From: Oscillospiraceae bacterium
Lineage (GTDB): Bacteria > Bacillota > Clostridia > Oscillospirales > Ruminococcaceae
Assembly: GCA_017521325.1 (NCBI GenBank)
Contig: JAFXCV010000067.1
Coordinates: forward strand, 30,694-94,693
DNA length: 64,000 nucleotides
Direction of reading: 5' to 3'
Position 1 is the first letter of the stretch. Every line of letters starts with the position of its first letter. The position numbers and the translations under genes are program-made. Positions 8,302 to 17,760 of this stretch are shown here, in pieces. Under the pieces are notes generated by a model. It searched no databases and had not been told where the DNA came from. It was given only the letters and a program-made list of their open reading frames with translations.

Positions 8302-8688
8302 ATGATGTACACGGAAGTAATGCGGCAGAATAAAGATTTCCAGCTTTGTTACCATAAGGGCAAGAGCTTGGGAACATATTTTGTTGTGATCTATGCCCGT
8401 AAAAATCATCTGCCGTTCAACCGGCTTGGCATCACAACGGGCAAGAAGGTCGGCAATGCCGTCTGCCGCAGCCGTGCAAGACGGCTGATCCGTCAGGCAT
8501 GGCGTGAAAATGAACAGGATGCTCCCATAGGGCTTGACATCGTCATTGTTGCACGCAGTCCCCTGCCGGAAATGAAATCCACGCAGCTTTCCGATTATCT
8601 GCGTACAAAGGCAGTGCCTGCGCTGCACAGCATTTATGCGGGCACCTACAAAACAGAGCCGAAACGGGACAAGCGGGGCAGAGCATGA
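8302..8688 (+). CDS. rnpA: Ribonuclease P protein component
   Basis: A 128-residue basic protein that assists the RNase P RNA in tRNA 5' processing. The RNR-type motif [20 protein letters not shown] lies near residues 49-68, preceded by [11 protein letters not shown]. Two adjacent ATG codons (8302 and 8305) could start it. The stop overlaps the yidD start by four bases (ATGA), so the two are translationally coupled. Confidence 0.94.
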   Translation: MMYTEVMRQNKDFQLCYHKGKSLGTYFVVIYARKNHLPFNRLGITTGKKVGNAVCRSRARRLIRQAWRENEQDAPIGLDIVIVARSPLPEMKSTQLSDYLRTKAVPALHSIYAGTYKTEPKRDKRGRA

Positions 8689-8954
8689 TACGGCGTATTC
8701 TGATCTTGCCCATCTTATTTTACCGCAAATGTATTTCACCGCTGTTCCCACCCTGCTGCCGTTACTATCCGAGCTGCTCGGCATATGCGCTGCAGGCAAT
8801 CATGCGGTTTGGTGCAGTCAGGGGCTTGATTCTGACAGTATCCCGATTACTTCGCTGCCATCCATGGGCAAGGGGCGGCATTGACGAGGTGCCGGATTCG
8901 TTTTCCTGGAAAAAATTACCGGCATATTTTTGGCAGAAAAGAAAAGGCGAATGA
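8685..8954 (+). CDS. yidD: Membrane protein insertion efficiency factor YidD
   Basis: An 89-residue YidD with the typical cysteine-rich core [17 protein letters not shown], followed by [19 protein letters not shown]. It acts at the inner face of the membrane with YidC and the Sec translocon. It overlaps rnpA by four bases and is followed by yidC 34 bases later. Confidence 0.94.
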   Translation: MIRRILILPILFYRKCISPLFPPCCRYYPSCSAYALQAIMRFGAVRGLILTVSRLLRCHPWARGGIDEVPDSFSWKKLPAYFWQKRKGE

Positions 8955-8988
8955 CGCTTTTTAAGGATGAAGGAATGAGGTAGCAAAA

Positions 8989-10134
8989 TTGAATTTTTTA
9001 ATTGATCTTGTCGGAACCCCTCTCGGATGGGTCATGAAGTTTATCTACGATCTGGTCGGAAATTATGGCGTAGCCATTATCCTGTTTACTCTGGTCACAA
9101 AGCTGATCGTATTTCCGATTTATTATAAACAGCAGAAAAATATGGTGCATACGCAGCTGGTTCAGCCCAAGCTTGCAAAGCTCCGTGAAAAATACAAGAA
9201 CAACCCCGAAAAACTCCAGATGGAACAGATGCGGCTCTATCAGGAAGAAAACATCAACCCCTATGCATCCTGCCTGCCGATGCTCATTTCCCTGATCATC
9301 CTCTGGGGCGTGCTGGGCGTTGTGTATGAGCCGATGAGCCATATCATGAAATATGACAATGCCGTGATCAATGAGGCAACTACAATCGCAGCGGAATTCA
9401 ACGAAAAGATCAATCCCGAAAAGCCGGACATGCGTGTACAGCTCCAGATCATGGAGGAGGTTGTCAAGCATGAGGAAGAATTTGCGCAGAAGATGGCAAA
9501 GGTCGATGCGGATTTTGTTCCTCAGGTCAAGGAATTCGCCGAAACCTTCAATATTCTCGGCGTTGACCTGAACCTGACGCCCAGTGTCAAGGATTTCAAA
9601 ACGAATTTCCCGCTGTTCCTGATCCCTGTGCTTTCCGGTGTCGTGCAGCTTGCAATGACCATCTACATGCAGTGGCATCAGAAGAGAAAAAGACGCAATG
9701 AGGATATGCCCGGTATGGGCGGCATGAATGCCATGCTCTATATCATGCCCATTTTCTCTGTGTGGCTGGCATTTACCGTGCCTGCAGGTGTGGGCTTCTA
9801 CTGGATCTGCTCCTCCGTATTCTCCTTTATTCAGAGCATCGGTCTGAACCTCTGGTTCAACGATGAGAGATGTGAGAAGATCGGTGAGGCAGAGCGTAAG
9901 AAGGCGAAGGATTCCAACCGCCGTCCCACAATGATGCAGAGAATGCTTGAGCAGCAGGAAGAAATCGTGCGTCAGCAGGAAGGTGCTGCAAAGCGCAGTG
10001 CATCCAATCGTGTGAGCTATTCCGATGATGATGAAGTGAAATTTTCACGCTCCGAGCGTGAGGAATACAACACCGCAATTATCCGTGAGGCAAGACGCCG
10101 CATGGCTGAAAAGTACGGTGAGAATGAAAAATAA
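8989..10134 (+). CDS. yidC: Membrane protein insertase YidC/SpoIIIJ/OxaI family
   Basis: A 381-residue Oxa1-type insertase with about five membrane segments. TM1 near residues 18-40 contains TLVTKLIVFPIYYKQQ, where a lysine replaces the arginine usual in the hydrophilic groove, followed by the coiled hairpin MVHTQLVQPKLAKLREKY. It is longer than the B. subtilis homologs because of an extra extracytoplasmic stretch between about residues 125 and 195 and a basic C-terminal tail. The start is a TTG at 8989 after a GAGGTAG ribosome site. Confidence 0.93.
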   Translation: MNFLIDLVGTPLGWVMKFIYDLVGNYGVAIILFTLVTKLIVFPIYYKQQKNMVHTQLVQPKLAKLREKYKNNPEKLQMEQMRLYQEENINPYASCLPMLISLIILWGVLGVVYEPMSHIMKYDNAVINEATTIAAEFNEKINPEKPDMRVQLQIMEEVVKHEEEFAQKMAKVDADFVPQVKEFAETFNILGVDLNLTPSVKDFKTNFPLFLIPVLSGVVQLAMTIYMQWHQKRKRRNEDMPGMGGMNAMLYIMPIFSVWLAFTVPAGVGFYWICSSVFSFIQSIGLNLWFNDERCEKIGEAERKKAKDSNRRPTMMQRMLEQQEEIVRQQEGAAKRSASNRVSYSDDDEVKFSRSEREEYNTAIIREARRRMAEKYGENEK

Positions 10135-10155
10135 CCTGTAGAGGAGGGTTTAAAA

Positions 10156-11316
10156 ATGACAGAAATTTTTACTGCGAAAACCGTCGAAGAGGCAAAGGAG
10201 CTTGCTGCAAAGCATTTTGGTGCGCCTGTTTCCGACATATCCTTCGAGGTCATTGAGGAGCCGAAAAAGGGCTTTCTCGGCTTTATGAAGGGTGAGGCAA
10301 AGGTTCGTGCAAGCTACACTTCCATTGATGTACCCATGACACAGCCTGCTGAAGCGGCTGAGGTGCAGGCGGCTGAGGAAACCACTGTTGAGGAAACTGC
10401 TGCTGAAGAAGCCTTTGAGGAAATGGTGGAAGAAGCTGTGGAGGAAATCACCGAGGAGATCCCTGCAAACTTTGAGGAAACCACCTTTGAGGATACCTTT
10501 GAGGAGGCTACCGATGACGACAAGGAAGAGATTCCGGAAGTCATTGAGGTTGCCGCTGAGGTGATTGAATCCAAGGAAACAGAAGATAATGAAATGAAAA
10601 CCGACGCTGAAATGATCACAGGCGAGCCTTCCGAGGCTGCGCTTGCAAAGATCGAAAAGGCGAAGACATACCTCACAGAAGTGCTTTCCAAGATGGGCGT
10701 GGAAGCTGAGCTTGTGGTGACCGCAGGTGAAGAAAGCGCCATGATCGACATCATTGCAGAAAACAACGGTACCGTGATCGGCAAGCGTGGCGAAACGCTT
10801 GACGCTCTGCAGTATCTGACCTTCATGATCGCAAACCGTGGCGACAGAGAGTATTACAGAGTGATCCTCAACAGCGCAAATTATCGTGAGCGCCGCCGCA
10901 AGACCCTTGAGGAGCTTGCAGCAAAGATCGCAAGAAACGTGCTGCGCAGCGGCCGTCAGACAGCGCTCGAGCCGATGAATCCGTATGAAAGACGCATCAT
11001 CCATTCTGCAATTGCAGAAATCGAGGGCGTCAGCTCCAAGAGCGTTGGAGAGGAACCCTACCGCAAGGTAGTAATTTCCTCCAACAAGCCCGTTCGCCGT
11101 CGCCGCAATGACAGAAATGACCGTGGTGACCGCAATGACCGTCAGGGCAATCGTGGCAATCGCAGAAACAACGATCGCCGCAGAAATCCCGATGCACCGC
11201 CGACAAGAATCAACATGGATTCCATGAAGACAAGCTTTGAGATGGATTACAAGCGTCCGAAGCCCGAGGATGACATGGGTCTGAATGCGGGACTGTATGG
11301 AAAAATTGAGTTCTAA
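10156..11316 (+). CDS. jag: Jag/KhpB RNA-binding protein
   Basis: A 386-residue protein with the Jag N-terminal domain (MTEIFTAKTVEEAKELAA to GFLGFMKGEAKV, residues 1-50), then an acidic low-complexity linker of about 100 residues rich in Glu and Thr. A KH domain follows with an IGKRG loop near residue 212, then an R3H domain with RRIIH near residue 280, and an Arg/Asn/Asp-rich tail. Jag/KhpB proteins bind RNA and affect cell elongation and sporulation. The acidic linker is unusually long. It is in operon with yidC, 21 bases apart. Confidence 0.93.
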   Translation: MTEIFTAKTVEEAKELAAKHFGAPVSDISFEVIEEPKKGFLGFMKGEAKVRASYTSIDVPMTQPAEAAEVQAAEETTVEETAAEEAFEEMVEEAVEEITEEIPANFEETTFEDTFEEATDDDKEEIPEVIEVAAEVIESKETEDNEMKTDAEMITGEPSEAALAKIEKAKTYLTEVLSKMGVEAELVVTAGEESAMIDIIAENNGTVIGKRGETLDALQYLTFMIANRGDREYYRVILNSANYRERRRKTLEELAAKIARNVLRSGRQTALEPMNPYERRIIHSAIAEIEGVSSKSVGEEPYRKVVISSNKPVRRRRNDRNDRGDRNDRQGNRGNRRNNDRRRNPDAPPTRINMDSMKTSFEMDYKRPKPEDDMGLNAGLYGKIEF

Positions 11317-11767
11317 GAAATTTAATAAAAAATTTCTCTGTGCAGCTATAATATTGTTTTGCACAGTGATTTCGGGTGTTTTCAATCCACTGTATCGTAT
11401 CTTTGCGTCGGATCCATTTACGTACGAGTTGGAGCCAACCTTGAAAATGATCGAACCCATCATACACATTGGTACGGCAATATGCAGCATTTGCTTTTTT
11501 ATTCCGGCATGGAATGCGGTAAAAAGCAGTTACAAGAATCAAGATGATGAACGATTTAAATCTTGTATGAAGTCAATTGTAGCCTTTGCCATTGTGTGGT
11601 CAGTGATAGGAACATATGCAGGCTCAATTATGATAGTGCTTACGTTTTTTTTCCTTGTTGACTTCGCTACGCTTGCTATGTTTTCTATATATTTAATATG
11701 CTTTGTGAATGCGGTTTTGGCTTTGATAGCACTTGAAACAATAAAAAAAGAATTGAATGAGAAATAA
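11285..11767 (+). CDS. Small hypothetical membrane protein
   Basis: Up to 160 residues with four predicted membrane helices (about residues 16-36, 56-78, 93-120 and 128-150) and a short charged end. It overlaps the jag 3' end by 32 bases if the first ATG is used; an ATG at 11297 is the alternative, and neither has a strong ribosome site, suggesting coupling to jag. Base composition is clearly more AT-rich than its neighbours, which suggests recent acquisition or relaxed constraint. No family was recognised. It interrupts the usual jag-mnmE adjacency. Confidence 0.65.
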   Translation: MRDCMEKLSSKKFNKKFLCAAIILFCTVISGVFNPLYRIFASDPFTYELEPTLKMIEPIIHIGTAICSICFFIPAWNAVKSSYKNQDDERFKSCMKSIVAFAIVWSVIGTYAGSIMIVLTFFFLVDFATLAMFSIYLICFVNAVLALIALETIKKELNEK

Positions 11768-11813
11768 TGGAGGCTGGACGGAACTGTTCAGCCTTCTTTT
11801 ACTTGGAGGCATT

Positions 11814-13169
11814 ATGGATACAATCGCAGCCATTGCAACCCCCCACGGCACGGGCGGCGTTGCGGTAATCCGCATTTCGGGCAGCAGTGCCATTGCCCGT
11901 GCGGATGAAATTTTCCGTCCGCTGCACGGCAAAATTCCCTCACAGATGGACGGCTACACATGCGCCTACGGACATATTCTGCGTGACAATACGGTGCTTG
12001 ATGACTGTGTGCTGACGGTGTTCCGTGCGCCGCACAGCTACACGGGCGAGGATGTGGTGGAGATTTCCTGCCACGGCGGCAGATTCCTCACACAGAAAAT
12101 TCTTCGCACGGTTCTCTGCGACTGTGTCAGACTTGCGGAAGCAGGAGAATTTACCAAACGTGCATTTTTAAATGGAAAGCTCACGCTGACGCAGGCGGAG
12201 GCGGTGGCGGATCTGATTTCCGCATCGGGCGAGAATGCCGCAAAATGCGCAAGAAATCTTCGGGATGGTGCGACTTTCCGCAGAATTTCGGGATTTTCCG
12301 ATACCCTGCTGGAACTCCTCTCCGACCTTGCCGTATGGGCGGATTATCCGGATGAGGATATTCCCTCCGTGGATTTTTCCAATCTGGAAAGCCGTCTGGA
12401 ATTATTGCATTCCGATATGAAAAAACTCATGTCCACCTACGATTACGGGCGGATTCTCCGAGAGGGGCTGCATACCGTCATTGCCGGCAAGCCCAATGTC
12501 GGGAAATCCACGCTGTTTAATGCCCTCAACGGTTTTGAGCGCAGTATCGTCACTGATATCGCAGGCACGACCCGTGATGTTGTGGAGGAGCAGATCCGCA
12601 TCGGCGGCTATGCTCTGCGGCTTTCTGACACCGCAGGCGTACATGAAACGGACGAGCAGATTGAGAAAATCGGCGTTGAGAAAAGTATTGCTTTTCTGCA
12701 GGATGCCGACCTCGTGCTTGCCGTGTTTGATGTGAGCCGTCCACTTTCCGAGGATGATGAAAAGCTCCTCTCTCGACTCCCCATGGAGAGAACGATTGCT
12801 GTCTGCAATAAGACTGATCTTGGAAAGCAGTGGGAAATCGGAGACTACGGATTTTCTGATATTGTCGAAATATCGGCGAAAATGCTTGACGGTATGGAAC
12901 AACTGGAAACAGCTGTCGAGAAATTCGCAGGCCTTTTTGCGTCCCCTGCCGAGGATGGTATGATTGCCAATGAAAGACAGCGTGCATGCCTTTCAGAAGC
13001 AATTTCCGCCGTGCAGGAGGCACTCGATGCCCTGCATCTGGGTCTTGCGTATGATGCGGTGACGGTCAGCCTTGAGGGGGCTGCGGATGCCCTGCTGCAG
13101 CTCACGGGCGAGCGCATTACGGATGCCGTGGTAGATGCGGTATTTACCCGTTTCTGCGTGGGAAAATAG
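11814..13169 (+). CDS. mnmE: tRNA modification GTPase MnmE
   Basis: A 451-residue GTPase that, with MnmG, installs the carboxymethylaminomethyl group at U34 of certain tRNAs. It begins MDTIAAIATPHGTGGVAVIR, has G1 GKPNVGKSTLFNAL near residue 224, the DIAGTTRD switch region and the C-terminal FCVGK containing the required cysteine. The ATG at 11814 follows ACTTGGAGG; an upstream in-frame ATG at 11757 would add residues unlike the family and is rejected. mnmG follows 95 bases later. Confidence 0.96.
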   Translation: MDTIAAIATPHGTGGVAVIRISGSSAIARADEIFRPLHGKIPSQMDGYTCAYGHILRDNTVLDDCVLTVFRAPHSYTGEDVVEISCHGGRFLTQKILRTVLCDCVRLAEAGEFTKRAFLNGKLTLTQAEAVADLISASGENAAKCARNLRDGATFRRISGFSDTLLELLSDLAVWADYPDEDIPSVDFSNLESRLELLHSDMKKLMSTYDYGRILREGLHTVIAGKPNVGKSTLFNALNGFERSIVTDIAGTTRDVVEEQIRIGGYALRLSDTAGVHETDEQIEKIGVEKSIAFLQDADLVLAVFDVSRPLSEDDEKLLSRLPMERTIAVCNKTDLGKQWEIGDYGFSDIVEISAKMLDGMEQLETAVEKFAGLFASPAEDGMIANERQRACLSEAISAVQEALDALHLGLAYDAVTVSLEGAADALLQLTGERITDAVVDAVFTRFCVGK

Positions 13170-13264
13170 GCGGTGAGCCACCGCTGGCAATCTGCCTCCC
13201 AATTTGCCTTCGTCAAAAAGGTCGGCAAAATTATTTTCCAAATTTTACCAATTTGAGGTGAATC

Positions 13265-15151
13265 ATGAATTACGAAATGGGTACATTCGATGTCATTGTC
13301 GTGGGCGCAGGTCATGCCGGCGTGGAAGCCGGACTTGCATCTGCCCGACTTGGCTGCAAAACCTTGCTTCTGACGATTTCACTCGATCAGATCGCAAATC
13401 TGCCCTGTAATCCGTCCATCGGCGGCACGGCAAAGGGGCATCTGGTGCGTGAAATCGACGCCCTCGGCGGCGAAATGGGACGTGCGGCGGATGCCTGCTT
13501 CATCCAGAGCCGCATGCTCAATCGAGGAAAAGGACCCGCCGTTCACAGTCTGCGAGTACAGGCGGATCGTGTGAAGTATCATTCCTATATGAAACAGGTG
13601 TGCGAGGCACAGGAAAACCTCTGCGTCAAGCAGGGTGAAGCGGCTGAAATTATCGTCGAAAATGGCGAAATCAAGGGAATTATTACTCGACTCGGCGCTG
13701 TCTATCATGCGAAAGCCGTGATCATCGCAACGGGTACTTATCTGAAAGGAAAGATTCACATCGGTGAGGTTTCCTTTGAAAGCGGCCCCGATGCGGCGCT
13801 TCCGAGCAACGCACTGTCAAAAAGTCTTGCGCAGTATCTTCCCCTGCGCCGCTTCAAGACGGGCACGCCCTGTCGTGTACACAGGCGCAGCATCAATTTT
13901 GAGGTGCTTGAGCGACAGGACGGAGATGCCGATATTACGCCGTTTTCCTTTGAAAATGATGCGAAGGATATGCAGAATATCGTTAGCTGCTACATTACCT
14001 ACACGAATGCGGAAACGCATCGTGTCATTCGTGAAAATCTCCATCGCTCCCCCCTCTACGGCGGTAAAATTGAGGGTGTCGGCCCTCGTTACTGTCCGTC
14101 CATCGAGGACAAGATCGTCCGCTTTGCGGAGAAGGAACGCCACCAGATTTTCGTGGAACCCATGGGACTTTCGACCGATGAGTATTACTTGCAGGGCATG
14201 TCCTCTTCACTTCCTGAGGATGTTCAGCTTGCGTTCCTTCGGACGGTAAAAGGCCTTGAAAATGTCGAAATTTTGCGGCCTGCCTACGCAATTGAGTATG
14301 ATTGCGTAGATCCCACATCGCTTTATCCTACCTTGGAAACAAAGGCTGTCAAGGGTCTGTTTGGTGCAGGACAGTTCAATGGATCCTCCGGCTATGAGGA
14401 GGCTGCCGCACAGGGACTGGTTGCGGGAATCAATGCTGCAATGTCCGTCCTTGGCAGACAAATGCTGGTTCTGGAGCGTTCGGGATCCTACATCGGTACA
14501 CTGATTGATGACCTTGTCTGCAAGGGCTGCAGCGATCCTTACCGTATGATGACTTCCAGAAGCGAATATCGCCTTGTACTGCGTCAGGATAATGCAGACG
14601 AGCGTTTAATGCCGATCGGGCGTGAAATAGGGCTTCTTTCCGAGGAACGTTATCTTCAGATGCTTCATAAATATGAGCTTGTAGCACAGGAAATCCATCG
14701 TGTGAATCACACAAATCTTGCACCGTCCTCCGAGATTAATCAAATGCTCACGGAAATGGGGACTTCCCCTCTGCAGACGGGCTGTAAGATCGGTGATCTG
14801 ATCCGCCGTCCGCAGCTTGGATATGCGGTTATTGCTCCATTTGATAAGGAACGCCCTGATCTTCCGCCCGATGTACAGGAGCAGGTGGAAATTCAGATCA
14901 AGTATGAAGGTTACATTCACCGCCAGAATCAGGCAATTGAGCAGGCGATGAAGCTTGAACGAAAGAAATTGCCGCAGGATCTTGATTACACCACCGTCCG
15001 TGGACTCAGACTTGAGGCAATTGAGAAACTAAATAAGCGCAAGCCCCTCAGTATCGGGCAGGCATCCCGAATTTCCGGTGTTTCGCCTGCGGACATTACC
15101 GTACTTCTCGTGTGGCTTGAGCAGCATAAGGAGGATTCTGATGCTACCTGA
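13265..15151 (+). CDS. mnmG: tRNA modification enzyme MnmG (GidA)
   Basis: A 628-residue FAD enzyme, partner of MnmE. The dinucleotide-binding motif [11 protein letters not shown] lies near residues 12-22, followed by [20 protein letters not shown] and the signature GTFLKG-like [11 protein letters not shown]. The C-terminal helical domain ends with [20 protein letters not shown]. Length is normal. GAGGTGAATC precedes the ATG. Its last 11 bases overlap the start of rsmG. Confidence 0.97.
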   Translation: MNYEMGTFDVIVVGAGHAGVEAGLASARLGCKTLLLTISLDQIANLPCNPSIGGTAKGHLVREIDALGGEMGRAADACFIQSRMLNRGKGPAVHSLRVQADRVKYHSYMKQVCEAQENLCVKQGEAAEIIVENGEIKGIITRLGAVYHAKAVIIATGTYLKGKIHIGEVSFESGPDAALPSNALSKSLAQYLPLRRFKTGTPCRVHRRSINFEVLERQDGDADITPFSFENDAKDMQNIVSCYITYTNAETHRVIRENLHRSPLYGGKIEGVGPRYCPSIEDKIVRFAEKERHQIFVEPMGLSTDEYYLQGMSSSLPEDVQLAFLRTVKGLENVEILRPAYAIEYDCVDPTSLYPTLETKAVKGLFGAGQFNGSSGYEEAAAQGLVAGINAAMSVLGRQMLVLERSGSYIGTLIDDLVCKGCSDPYRMMTSRSEYRLVLRQDNADERLMPIGREIGLLSEERYLQMLHKYELVAQEIHRVNHTNLAPSSEINQMLTEMGTSPLQTGCKIGDLIRRPQLGYAVIAPFDKERPDLPPDVQEQVEIQIKYEGYIHRQNQAIEQAMKLERKKLPQDLDYTTVRGLRLEAIEKLNKRKPLSIGQASRISGVSPADITVLLVWLEQHKEDSDAT

Positions 15152-15848
15152 ATTTGAATTGGCATCCGCACTTTTCAGCGAATACGGCATTGATGTTTCA
15201 CGTGAAACATACGGGAAAATGGAGCAATATGCCGAATTTCTGGTGGATTATAATGAAAAGGTCAATCTGACGGCAGTTACCGAGGGCGAAGAAATTCTCA
15301 AAAAGCATTTCCTTGATAGTCTGCTGCTTGAAAAATACGGAAATATTCCCCATAATGCGTCGGTTCTGGATATTGGCAGTGGTGCCGGATTTCCAGGAGT
15401 TCCGCTTGCACTTTTGCGGCAGGATCTGCATATCACCCTGCTTGACAGCCTAAATAAGAGAATTGTATTTCTGCAAAAGCTTTGTGAGCTTCTTGGATGC
15501 AGCTATACTTCGATGCACGGGAGAGCTGAAATATCCGCAAAAACACCTGAAATGCGTGAGAAATTTGATGTTGTGACAGCCCGTGCAGTTGCTGCAATGC
15601 CGACGCTTGCGGAATACTCGCTTCCCTTTGTAAAGGTTGGCGGCATCTGGATTGCCATGAAGGGGCCGAATGAGCCGATCAAGCCTGCGCTGCAGGCGAT
15701 TCGCATGCTCGGTGGCAGACTTGAGGATACAATTGAATACCAGCTTCCGGGTGGAGATGCGAGGGTAATTTATGTCGTGAAAAAGATTTCGCAGACACCG
15801 ACAAAATATCCACGCAATAGCGGTCAGATCAAGCAAAAGCCCCTGTAA
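15141..15848 (+). CDS. rsmG: 16S rRNA (guanine527-N7)-methyltransferase RsmG
   Basis: A 235-residue SAM-dependent methyltransferase with the SAM motif [16 protein letters not shown] near residue 75 and [10 protein letters not shown] near 130. The ATG at 15141 has AAGGAGG seven bases upstream and overlaps the mnmG stop; a longer in-frame extension from 15078 lies inside mnmG and is rejected. A perfect parS site is embedded in codons 18-23. Confidence 0.95.
   Translation: MLPEFELASALFSEYGIDVSRETYGKMEQYAEFLVDYNEKVNLTAVTEGEEILKKHFLDSLLLEKYGNIPHNASVLDIGSGAGFPGVPLALLRQDLHITLLDSLNKRIVFLQKLCELLGCSYTSMHGRAEISAKTPEMREKFDVVTARAVAAMPTLAEYSLPFVKVGGIWIAMKGPNEPIKPALQAIRMLGGRLEDTIEYQLPGGDARVIYVVKKISQTPTKYPRNSGQIKQKPL
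15194..15209. promoter_or_regulatory. parS: parS site inside rsmG
   Basis: TGTTTCACGTGAAACA, a perfect 16-base match to the universal ParB-binding palindrome, embedded in the rsmG coding sequence near oriC. Confidence 0.95.
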
Positions 15849-15868
15849 GAATGGCTGAATATGTAAAG

Positions 15869-15906
15869 AAATCCATTATTTTCGCAAGAAATAATGGATT
15901 TTTTCT
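15869..15906 (+). terminator. Terminator after rsmG
   Basis: A 13-base stem (AAATCCATTATTT, 15869-15881, pairing with 15889-15901) with a 7-base loop, followed by a T-rich run. It separates the mnmE-mnmG-rsmG series from noc. Confidence 0.85.
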
Positions 15907-15907
15907 A

Positions 15908-15936
15908 TGGATATTATTTCCGCCATCTGTTATAAT
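15908..15936 (+). promoter_or_regulatory. Candidate noc promoter
   Basis: A perfect TATAAT at 15931-15936, with a weak TGGATA 17 bases upstream, lies 44 bases before the noc ATG and just after the rsmG terminator. Confidence 0.5.
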
Positions 15937-15979
15937 GAAAGTACAAAACAAGCCATAGATACATAAAAAGGAGAACAAC

Positions 15980-16801
15980 ATGACAGGCATTTTTGGATTG
16001 CAGAAGGCGAAACCCGATGAAGTGAAAATAGTTTCCATCCCGACCGACCGAATCAGACCGAATCCCCACCAGCCGAGAACCGTATTTTCCGATTCTGAAC
16101 TTCGGCAATTGTCCGACAGTATTCGTCAGAATGGAATTCTTCAGCCGATTACAGTACGGCAAAAAGGCGAACGCTTCGAACTGATTGCAGGCGAACGGCG
16201 GCTTCGTGCAGCGAAAATCGCAGGATTGCGTGCAATTCCCTGCATTATCATGGATATCACCGAAAGAAATTCCGCAATTCTCGCACTGGTCGAGAATATC
16301 CAGCGGCAGGATCTGAATTTCTTCGATGAAGCGGCAGCAATCGAGAAACTCATTTCCTACTACGGCATGACGCAGGAGGATGCGGCAATCAAGCTCGGAA
16401 AAGCACAGAGCACAATTGCAAATAAGCTTCGACTGCTTCGTTTGAATTTCGCTGAACGAGAATTTATTTTACAAAACAATCTCACAGAACGCCATGCAAG
16501 GGCAATTCTTCGGCTCGCAAATGTCGTGGACAGGCGTGAAATGCTTGATAAAATCGTGAAATACCACCTGAATGTGGAGCGCACAGAGCAGTTGATTGAT
16601 GAAAAAATCGGAAAAACAAGGGAAAAAGAAAATCTTCGCAAGCGCAGCGTTCTGTTTCGTGATGTCCGACTTTTTATCAACACAATCCAGCATGCACTTG
16701 AAAATATGCAGTCCGCCGGAATTCCTGCATCCTCTCAGAAAATGCAGTTTGATGACTATATTGAGTATAGAATTCGCATTCCGTTGGGTGTTCGTGATTG
16801 A
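15980..16801 (+). CDS. noc: Nucleoid occlusion protein Noc (ParB paralog)
   Basis: A 273-residue ParB/Noc-family CTPase. The N-terminal domain shows GILQPITVRQ and GERRLRAAKIAG; next come LVENIQRQDLN and a helix-turn-helix. At the positions that switch DNA specificity between the two families it carries Noc-type residues: Gln and Lys in GKAQSTIANKLRLL, and Arg in LTERHARA. This separates it from the ParB at 17761. Noc spreads on DNA, binds membrane and prevents septation over the chromosome. AAAAGGAG precedes the ATG. Confidence 0.88.
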   Translation: MTGIFGLQKAKPDEVKIVSIPTDRIRPNPHQPRTVFSDSELRQLSDSIRQNGILQPITVRQKGERFELIAGERRLRAAKIAGLRAIPCIIMDITERNSAILALVENIQRQDLNFFDEAAAIEKLISYYGMTQEDAAIKLGKAQSTIANKLRLLRLNFAEREFILQNNLTERHARAILRLANVVDRREMLDKIVKYHLNVERTEQLIDEKIGKTREKENLRKRSVLFRDVRLFINTIQHALENMQSAGIPASSQKMQFDDYIEYRIRIPLGVRD

Positions 16802-16814
16802 TTCTGTCGGATTT

Positions 16815-16830
16815 TTTTTCACGTGAAACA
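16815..16830. promoter_or_regulatory. parS: parS site between noc and parA
   Basis: TTTTTCACGTGAAACA, 15 of 16 matches to the parS consensus (second base T instead of G), in the noc-parA gap upstream of the parA promoter. Confidence 0.85.
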
Positions 16831-16878
16831 TTTTTCCTGAAAGTTTGACGGGAAATCCTCTAAAATCTTCGAAATCAC

Positions 16879-16907
16879 TTTACAAAAGGGGTGAAACATG
16901 CTATAAT
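16879..16907 (+). promoter_or_regulatory. parA-parB promoter
   Basis: TTTACA at 16879-16884 and TATAAT at 16902-16907, 17-base spacer, 30 bases before the parA ATG, which has GAAAGGAGG as ribosome site. A parS site lies 49 bases upstream of the -35, so ParB spreading could repress it. Confidence 0.75.
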
Positions 16908-16936
16908 AATAAAGTAGAATAGAAAGGAGGTATGTC

Positions 16937-17746
16937 ATGGGTAAGGTAATTGCAGTTGCCAACCAGAAAGGCGGCGTCGGAAAGTCTACAACCGTGGTCA
17001 ATCTCGCCGCATATCTTGGATCTCGTGGCAAAAAGGTGCTTTGCATTGACATCGACGCCCAGGGAAACACAACAACGGGTTTTGGAATCAAGAAGAAAAG
17101 CGTTTCCGTGTCATCTTTTGACCTGCTTGTGGGCAGGGGGAAAATCGACGATGCGATCATACAGACGGAATTTGAAAATATCAGCGTAATTCCGGGCACG
17201 TCCGACCTTGCAGGTGCAGAAGTGGAGCTTATCAAGATGGAAAACCGCTTTCAGCGCCTGAAAATGCAGATTCTGACCTGTAAAGAGGATTTTGACTACA
17301 TATTTATCGACTGTCCGCCGGCGCTCGGCATGCTCACAATCAACGGTCTGACGGCTTGTGATGAAATTCTCGTGCCAATGCTTGCGGAATATTTTGCACT
17401 TGAGGGACTCACACAGCTGATGCATACGCTGCGTCTTGTCCGGACAAATTACAATCCGTCGCTTGAAATCTGCGGAATTCTCTTTACAATGTTCGATCAG
17501 CGGTTGAATGTTTCGATGCAGGTCGTGGAGGAAGTGAAAAAATATTTCCCCGATAAGATTTTTGAAACAAAAATTCCCAGAAATGTACGTCTTTCGGAGG
17601 CGCCGAGCTACGGAAAGCCCGTGATGTACTACGATAAAAATTCGAAGGGTGCGCAATATTATGAGATGCTCGGTCGGGAATTTCTTGGGGAGAGTCCCGA
17701 AGAAAAGCCGAAACATCGAGTAAAATTTGGTCGCAGTAAAAAATAG
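16937..17746 (+). CDS. parA: Chromosome-partitioning ATPase ParA (Soj)
   Basis: A 269-residue deviant-Walker ATPase. ANQKGGVGKSTTVVNLA carries the signature lysine and P-loop (residues 8-24); DIDAQGNTTTGFG and FIDCPPALGMLT follow. It drives origin segregation with ParB and also influences DnaA in relatives. It is followed by parB with an 11-14 base gap, so the two form an operon. Confidence 0.96.
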   Translation: MGKVIAVANQKGGVGKSTTVVNLAAYLGSRGKKVLCIDIDAQGNTTTGFGIKKKSVSVSSFDLLVGRGKIDDAIIQTEFENISVIPGTSDLAGAEVELIKMENRFQRLKMQILTCKEDFDYIFIDCPPALGMLTINGLTACDEILVPMLAEYFALEGLTQLMHTLRLVRTNYNPSLEICGILFTMFDQRLNVSMQVVEEVKKYFPDKIFETKIPRNVRLSEAPSYGKPVMYYDKNSKGAQYYEMLGREFLGESPEEKPKHRVKFGRSKK

Positions 17747-17760
17747 GAAAGGGTGATTTG

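Noticed and set aside
16891..16900. GTGAAACATG near the parA promoter as a parS site
   Set aside because: Only one half of the palindrome is present.
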